Positions 57,101 to 64,000 of a stretch of 64,000 nucleotides of DNA are shown here, piece after piece; position 1 is the stretch's first letter; every line of letters starts with the position of its first letter. The notes beneath the pieces were generated by a model. That model ran no database searches. It was given only the letters and a program-made list of their open reading frames with translations, and was not told where the DNA came from. The stretch covers positions 1 to 64,000 of the forward strand of contig JAAEAF010003063.1 in NCBI GenBank assembly GCA_011037195.1, read 5' to 3'. Made by a program: the position numbers and the translations under genes. The stretch is from Triatoma infestans (lineage: Eukaryota > Arthropoda > Insecta > Hemiptera > Reduviidae).

Positions 57101-59297
57101 ACGATTGCAGTGTCTTTGGTCAAAACTTTACAGTAAATAATTTGGAAGACAATCCCCCTGAAATGATTAGACTAAAGTTGTTACAAGAAAATTAAAAAGC
57201 CAGTGGTGAAATGTTGAAATTAAAGGTTAGAACAGATTTAAAGACAGTTTATATAATTACAACAACTGCAAAAGGCAGGCAAATTGTAAAATAACTTAAA
57301 AATTTTAAAATTATGACTGTTTTGTAAATATTTCCACCAGATGGTATGCAGAAAGAAGTTTAGATATCACTATTTAAGCCCATGCCATTAATTTGAAAAT
57401 TTTTCAAAAATATATTATCGTGCTCGTATTTAATAGATTTCTGATTGGTTGAGAAAAGGTTAAAATTTGACATTGAACAGTATTTCAGACAGGAAATTAA
57501 AAAAAAAAAAAAGGAATAAATTGTTTTCCATAAATGAAAGACTTTGGTATTAAGAAATGCCAGGGGGGAGGGAGGAGAATTTGAAAGTAAGCAAGAAAAA
57601 GACAGCAGAGTCTAATAATGAAAAATTATACAGGAGAAAAGATATTTTTTGTTTTTTACTTTCACTTCTAGAAACAAAAAATAAAATAAAATACAAAGAG
57701 CATTACATGCGATTTCCATATATATATATATTTTTTATTTTTTAGTATTTTTAAATTTCCTTGTTTACTACTACATATACTATACAATATATTTTATACT
57801 GTAAGTAATTCAATTAATTATTTACAATATTCGACAGCGAAAAAGAAAAAACATAAATGCCATTCATGGAAACAACAAAAAAAAAAAAATAACTGGCCTG
57901 GGGACAATTGTGAAATATCACAGTTACCTACAGATCCTCATTTTAGTAGCCAGAACTTCATCTCTTTTTTTTTTTATTTAAAAATAAAAAAAAATTCCGC
58001 ACTTTTACAAATTTTTTTCATATAAATATAATGGCAGATACATATATAATTAACATAATATAGGATCGAGCCAATTAATTAACAGGAACGTTTTACAAAA
58101 AAAAATAAAATAAAAGGGACACTGCACCGTATGCAATCATTTTTTTTTTTTTTTTTCAATTTTTCATTTTAATAACTAACTAACACTAAATAACTTTCAG
58201 TTTGATATTCATAATTGGTTTTTTTGTCGGTTTTTGACTTGCTCACACAGGTTTTTTTTTTTTGTGGGACAAAAAATTACTTTATCTTTAAATGTATTTT
58301 ATATTATTTATACAATTAATTAATGCCGCACACTCAATAGTATCCATCATCATCCTCTTTCCTTCTTTAGTTTGTGTGTATTTCCTTCTTGTTTATAAGA
58401 AAAAAAAAAAAATAAAAACAATATCACAAAAATTACATCCATTAAAAAGATGACTGCAAAAAACTATAAATTATCTATACAAAAAGCGTATGTTTTGGGG
58501 CGAGGGGGATTTGTGATTAGATTAAAAAAAAAAAAAAAATGAATTAATTATAATGCAACAAATGAGTGAAATTTGATATATAAATTTGCTGGATTTAAAC
58601 AGCTTTTAAGACTAGATATGTAGGACAAAACTTAAGCACAAACAAAATCTTAAAACAAAACAAAAAAAAGGGGAGGGGGCAAACATTTTTTTTATTTTTT
58701 TAAAATTTGTTATTATTATTTTATTTAAAAAAATAACTTCCACTTATTTGTTTGTTTTTTTTTTTTTTCATTTTTACAAACAGTTTAATCTGAGTTGTTT
58801 ATTTTTATTTTTTATTTTTTTACAAGTAGGACTTAATTCTCTAAGTATGTGGCAAGAGGGGAAAACTGTTGTTGATTACTATTTTCAATATCTTATGCAA
58901 ATATTTTGTTATAAATGGTAAATTTGTTATTTTTATTACAAATATGATTATAATAGTTTGTATTTTTTTTTTTTTAATCAATCTTGGGAAAATACTGGAA
59001 AATACAATATTTTTTTAAATGTCAATCAAAAATAATCTTAATATCTCACTAGTATCTATAAATTCACATTAAGAGTCTTCTTTTTTTTTCTAAAAACATT
59101 TTTTTAAGACTCTATTTTTATTATTATCAATATATTTACAATTAAATATTTTTTCCATATAAATAATGATTATTTTATACAAATATATATATATAAAGAT
59201 ATTTTATATATATATATAAAAAGATACCACAATTGTAAAGTGGACACCTGAGTGTACGGTCTCTAAACTAGTGATGATGTGACATCCTATTTGCGGC
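54157..59297. other. Convergent noncoding region between HYPK (+) and SPOP (-), probable 3' UTRs
   Basis: No coding region is supported in 5.1 kb. 54157-55300 is likely HYPK downstream sequence (AATAAA near 55270). About 55500-59297 is dominated by A and T runs with a distinct, less repetitive block at about 56600-56900; it could be a long 3' UTR of the minus-strand SPOP gene, as that gene has in flies. ORF 57557-57745 is low complexity and not believed. Confidence 0.4.
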
Positions 59298-61418
59298 TCA
59301 GCTTTGCTTTACCCTTTTCCTAGGAGGTCCGATTGGAGGTATCTGCTGTGTAGCTAATGCTCTAAATGCTTCCGCTATCAAATGTGGATGTGACAATATC
59401 ATTGTCTTCCAACCAGATGTTTCCATTACATCTGTGGCATGCCTATAATAAATATATCAATTTAAGACAAGTTGTTTCAGCGCATTTTTTTTTTTTTTTT
59501 AAAGGTCCTCCTACAAGACATATAGACAACAATAAATATTAATGATCTATCTATCTACCTATTTACAATTGTTTGAAATTGCGTTTATTTAATTTCGAAA
59601 TTATAAAACATTCGGACATAAAAATGTAAAAAGAGCAACAAGGAAGGCTTACCAGAATTTATGTAAATTAATTATATTAATTTATATACTTAATTTAAGG
59701 CGTGTCAACATCTATGGTTTATTAGCGCCCGGAGCCTTCTCAGTGCACTGCCGGCCTCCGGACAGTGTTCTCTCATTACAGACAACACTGCCCATATCAC
59801 CGTATAGTGAGCTGTAGAAGCTCCTAGGTATAAAAAATCTAAGGGTAGCACAGCTGGTTTCGAACCCGGGTCCTCCGCGTGGAAATCCAGTACGCTAACC
59901 ACTTAGCTATTCCCTTCCCTCCGAAAGATAATGTGTTTTTTTTATCCGGATCTAGTCCACAAAATGAAGCAATTATTTAAAAAAAATCTTGGATTTAAAC
60001 TTATCATCTGAGTCACACACCCTTATTAACAATTATTATATGAAGAAATATTTCGAATATTGTAAATATAATAAATTAAAATAAACGCCGTTATTGAAGA
60101 AATTGGGGAAAAAAAGGGGGGTAAAAAATCAGAAATTGATACTTTTTAGTTGGTTTTAGTATCTGTTGTTTAACTTTTGATTTTTGAACTAGGAAGAAAT
60201 CCTTGCGATTTTTGGTCCTCACTTTTGCTTTTCAGAGCGAAACTGAGGGAAAAACTGAATTTTGAAAAATCTGTCACTTTCGCATTACCTCCTTTTAAAA
60301 GAGAAAGAGAAACTTGAATTGTTTAAGTAAGTATCTATTCAACAGAAAATATCGATGGAACTTTATCTCATTTGTTATCATAATAATAATAATAATAATA
60401 CGAAGCAATCTTAGTACACAATCAGTCAACAATACGTACGTATTTATAAAATCAATGGCTTGTGCCTTGAGTTGGTCTGCGCTGTGTAGATCTGCGAGGA
60501 TCAGGGTATCCGCAGCATTGTCTACAGATAGGTTTGTGCAAAGCGCTTCTTCACACATTACTTTCAGCCTTTCAAGGGCGTACTGAAAAAAATAAATTTA
60601 AACAACTGGTACAAATAACTTTTTATGTTTGAATTGTAATGCCAAGTTATTAAAACAAAAAAATTGAATCATATTGTTTTCTTGATTTTGTAAAGAAGTT
60701 GTAAATTTATCAAAAGAATGTCTAATTCTCACCTGAAATATGCACGTGGCTGTTCTTTTGTTGTAGCCATTTAATTTATATTTTTTATATTTTAATACGT
60801 ACACTTTTTTAATGACTCTCCTTTTGGTAATATACTACATAATCTTTACAATTTCTTTCCAATATAACTGCGACATTAGGGTAAGTTAAAAAATTGTATA
60901 ACGCTCAAGTATAAAAAACAATTTTTTTCATTAATTTATAATGGATTATAAATATATAGATAAATTATCCAAATATTCCAAGGATATGAGATGTTATCTA
61001 ACAATTACATAAAAAAATTACAGGCTGTAAGAATAAATATACGACTTAGTACTTTATAAGAAAATTATCGGAAAGATATTGGTTGATTCCAGCCAGAGAA
61101 AATGGAAAAGGAAAAAAACAATTTAAGGAAAATGAAATACTAAAAATTTATTAGAAACAATTATTCGAACTTCCTTCAAATATTATCTGTAAATTTTTAA
61201 TCAATGAATGTTATTAAACGATTTACAATCATTTGGTACCTTATCTGCTGCGGCTAAGAGATCATCGGCCATTCTTTCCAGGTTAGCGGCCTTGCCAGTA
61301 TATATAAATCTTAACATTTCTTTTAACACTTCTTGATCTACATCAGTTATCGCAACTCTATTCTGCTTTCTTTCTTCCATCTCATGTTCGAACATTGCTG
61401 CAAAAACTGGACTTCTTG
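59298..61418 (-). CDS. rdx: SPOP/roadkill: 3' half of a BTB-domain CUL3 adaptor (partial)
   Basis: Three minus-strand exons join in frame: 61418-61240, 60582-60440, 59442-59298 (stop TGA 59300-59298). SPOP recruits substrates through a MATH domain and CUL3 through BTB; the fly orthologue roadkill targets Ci. Here the second half of BTB is seen, '[19 protein letters not shown]' and '[20 protein letters not shown]', then the 3-box/BACK region '[20 protein letters not shown]', '[20 protein letters not shown]' and '[17 protein letters not shown]', and the C-terminal nuclear signal PPRKRVKQS. About 154 residues are visible. The first exon begins in phase 1, so upstream exons (MATH and BTB start) lie beyond the right edge; I found none between 61419 and 64000. 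Confidence 0.95.
59697..59922 (-). mobile_element. tRNA-derived SINE copy in a SPOP intron
   Basis: On the minus strand the head has A box TAGCTAAGTGG and B box GGTTCGAAACC, then a body with 'ctaggagcttctacagctca' and a tail 'ccatagatgttgacacgcct'. The same tail ends the 62.2-kb copy. It lies between SPOP exons at 59442 and 60440. Confidence 0.8.
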
Positions 61419-62214
61419 CTGTAAAAATTAAAAATAATACATTAGTCTCAGCAACTGTAACAATTTTAGTTTTAATTGTTCGCAAGTTTCAAATATTCAA
61501 ACTATCAAGAAACTGTGGATTTTTTATGATTGTGTGTGTAGTATACATGAATTAATTCCAACAGTAAAACTTATATTGACTGGGTTTGGAAAAACGAAGC
61601 AATAAACTTCAAAAAATGATAATATAGAAGATTTCAACTTCAATGAAGACTGAAATATGCAACTTAGTATTATGTTTATATTTAAAAAATATCGTTTTCT
61701 TTCTTTTTATTAATTACAGCTAATTTATTTTTATTACTTTTTCATATTCTGTTATTCAGGCTTATTGTTTGTGTCTGTTATGGTATTTGTTCCCTTTATA
61801 CTGAATCACTCTTTTGCTGTATTTCTTTTCAGCAAATATTTATTGTTATTTCGGGTGTGCAAAGACGGTTGATGAGTGAAACTTTCGTTTAAAACAAAAA
61901 TCTAGCTCATCACTACATACACTTCCAATTTTGTTTTTTAAAACTTATTATAGACGATAACTTATGAACAAACACAACAATCTTCTATATCACAATAGAT
62001 CTTTCAGGATGTCAAGAATCTGGCTTTCTGTAAATCCTCTCTATACGTCTACATTACAATATGAGCAATGAAAATCTGAAAAGCTATATCAGCCTTATTT
62101 TTTTCCAGTAAACGAAAAAAAATATGATACAAACCATCACAAAACTATTTCTAACGAATAATCCAAATTCCACTGATAAATTTGGATAATACTGAATTTC
62201 CACGATACTGTTGC

Positions 62215-62416
62215 AGCGTACTAAAACTCTAAAACGCGGAAGTCCGGGTTCGAGTCCAGCAGTGCTGCCCTTAGATTTTCTCTTCCTAGGAGCCTCTACA
62301 GCACATATTGTCCTGTGACGGGCAGATTTCTCTGTAACGAGAGAACACTGTCCGAAGGCCAGCAGTGCACTGAGAAAACTCCGGGCGATAATGACCATAG
62401 ATGTTGACACGCCTTA
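62215..62416 (+). mobile_element. 5'-truncated SINE copy
   Basis: It starts just before the B box (GGTTCGAGTCC, about 62249), so the A box is lost. The body 'ttagattttctcttcctagg' and 'cagcagtgcactgagaa' and the tail 'ccatagatgttgacacgcct' match the copies at 22.2 and 59.7 kb. Confidence 0.8.
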
Positions 62417-62949
62417 AATAACAAAAAGTAATAATATTCTACTATTATAATCCAATCTTCTTACAAATTAGATTTCGCATACTTTTTATTATATTATTAT
62501 TAATGATATCTGATTGAACTTACTCTTGGTAACTTCCCTTAAATCGCATTAATTCTGGAATTTTTAATAGTATACTTATTAAGTTTCATTTAATTCTGCA
62601 GGAGGAGGTGTGGTTATCTGTGTATTTTAAAAGAATATTTTAAAATATTCCTTATAAGTTCTTTCATATCTAATTACCTTTGGTGTTTTTCTATTTTTAT
62701 TTATTTATTTATTTAAATTTTACTTTCTCTCACTCATTATTTTTACTTTATGTTTCTTCATAATAATTATGTTTTATATTAACTATTTTTGTTTATGCTC
62801 CTCGAATCCAGCAATCGGCAAACCATACCTTTACTACAATGCTGCATGCACATTTGTAACTGAACTATTTTTTTTCTTTTTGTTTACAAGAGGTACTTAC
62901 AAGTACTTTCTAAATACTTACAAGAAGTATTGCGATAGTTAACCAGTGT

Positions 62950-63117
62950 TTTTTGTGAGCGTGCTCTGGTAAAGACAACGTTGACCATCGCTGGACAGTG
63001 AGCGCACAAGCTCCTAGAAAGAGAAAATTTAAGGGGAGCACTGCCAGGAGTCTAACTCGGAACTCCTGCATACAAGTTACTACAAGCCGCTACCACCACT
63101 GAGCTAAGACCACCCCT
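62950..63117 (-). mobile_element. Diverged SINE copy
   Basis: On the minus strand an A box 'ttagctcagtggtgg' is intact, the B box (agttagactcc) is degenerate, and the body has 'ttaaattttctctttctagg'. It is shorter than the others and ends near 62950 without the common tail. Confidence 0.65.
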
Positions 63118-63224
63118 TAAAGTAATATAAATGCTTATAATCCATTTTCACCGGAAATGCACACATTGAAGTCACTTGAGTAAGTAATGCCTATTTTTTT
63201 TCAGGCGGGCTTAACGTCCAACTA

Positions 63225-63378
63225 TCAAATTAGGTGTCGCGGACGGGGGGGGGAGCACCTACTTTACTATAAACATTTTTTAAACAAATATAAAATTTAG
63301 CAGATTATACGCTGGACTCGAACTGGGGTCCTCCCACTTACAAGTCCATGCTCATAACCACTGCACCAACATCCTTGA
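63225..63378 (-). mobile_element. Diverged tRNA-headed SINE copy, second type
   Basis: Reading the minus strand from 63378, a tRNA-like head (A-box-like 'tggtgcagtggttatgagca', B box AGTTCGAGTCC) is followed by AT-rich sequence and an end with a C run and 'cgcgacacctaa'. The body is unlike the other copies, so it may be another family with the same kind of head. Confidence 0.5.
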
Positions 63379-64000
63379 GTAAAAAAAAAAAAAAAAAATT
63401 GGAATGGTTATCTGAGCGTGTGTTTATTCGCGTGAACAAAATATCTCAAAAACTAAAAATCGCAGAAAGCTCAATCATGTTATTTGTACATTATCGGATC
63501 GCGAAGGTTCCGGCCAATATCTGACAATCGGAGTTGTCCTTTACTAAATATTGCTTTAACTTTTTATCACGAAACTCGTAAACTCTCCGATTTGCTTGAA
63601 TTTGAATATACATTCTATTTATCTATAATCCTATTACATTTTGATTGAAACATACTTCCGGGAGCATTCTGGAAATCTGTGAGGATCCAAAGTGAATGCC
63701 TCAATCAGTAACGAAGCAATCACTTGCTCGGAATAAAAGTTAACCAAACATATGATAAAAATTCTGCTTTTTAAGGAACTTTGCAATCGGAATCGTGAGA
63801 ATCGGAGTAAAAGAAAGAGCGTTTCAATGTTTCCAAACCAGTATGAGATTTATAAATTGTGAAAACAAAAAACAATTCACGTGACTGAATCAACTTCCCA
63901 GTAGGCTGATTTTAACCGAAACTTTCTTGATCGATTACCCAAGTGAACTACGAAAAAAAGAATGTCTAATTTCAACTTCCTAATATAAAATTTGTGAGGT

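Larger units (their letters stand above)
61419..64000. other. SPOP intron sequence crowded with SINE and repeat fragments
   Basis: If SPOP is intact this is an intron of more than 2.5 kb. It contains SINE pieces at 62215-62416, 62950-63117 and 63225-63378, an orphan SINE-tail match at 61991-62009 and a family A block at about 63140-63160. From 63410 on, the sequence resembles intergenic repeat debris. No exon is recognised. Confidence 0.5.

Noticed and set aside
60314..60586. Plus-strand 90-codon ORF
   Set aside because: It is the antisense of the SPOP BACK-region exon.
1..64000. CRISPR arrays, operons, riboswitches or other prokaryotic features
   Set aside because: None seen; the split genes with GT..AG introns and the animal protein families show this is a eukaryotic nuclear sequence.

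Overview
This is AT-rich animal nuclear DNA with GT..AG introns. The protein families and their closest recalled relatives point to an insect, possibly a hemipteroid; the species cannot be named from the window. It holds three complete genes, two genes with 5' exons not seen, and many decayed mobile elements. Layout: 1-5000 is intergenic and repeat-derived, with a LINE fragment at the left edge and four diverged copies of one dispersed repeat. 5635-7233 (+) is an uninterrupted ORF for the RUN-domain protein RUNDC1. 7234-15327 has no recognisable exon. 15328-41296 (+) is the Wnt scaffold APC, read as 30 exons with consistent phases: armadillo repeats, three 15-aa beta-catenin-binding repeats, 20-aa repeats interleaved with SAMP (axin-binding) motifs, three copies of a PPSxM motif, and a basic tail. 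Its first exon(s) were not found. Its introns carry LINE pieces, a SINE, foldback hairpins and a Tc1/mariner-type transposon. 44314-51921 (-) is a p24 cargo receptor of the TMED3/7 (gamma) class in three exons; its 6.4-kb intron holds Ty3/gypsy debris. 52731-54156 (+) is HYPK, head to head with the p24 gene across about 0.8 kb. 59298-61418 (-) is the 3' half of SPOP/roadkill (BTB-BACK-NLS); the MATH domain and start of BTB lie outside the window. The right edge is rich in tRNA-derived SINEs. The genes do not form a pathway cluster: APC destabilises beta-catenin, SPOP is a CUL3 substrate adaptor (its fly orthologue targets Ci/Gli), p24 acts in ER-Golgi transport, HYPK works with the N-terminal acetyltransferase NatA, and RUNDC1 is poorly characterised. 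I found no unknown biological system. The most informative points are alternative APC ends and splice sites, the missing APC 5' end, and a SINE family that shares its 3' tail with nearby LINE ends. Exon coordinates are manual conceptual splicing, checked by reading frame and family motifs, not by transcripts.
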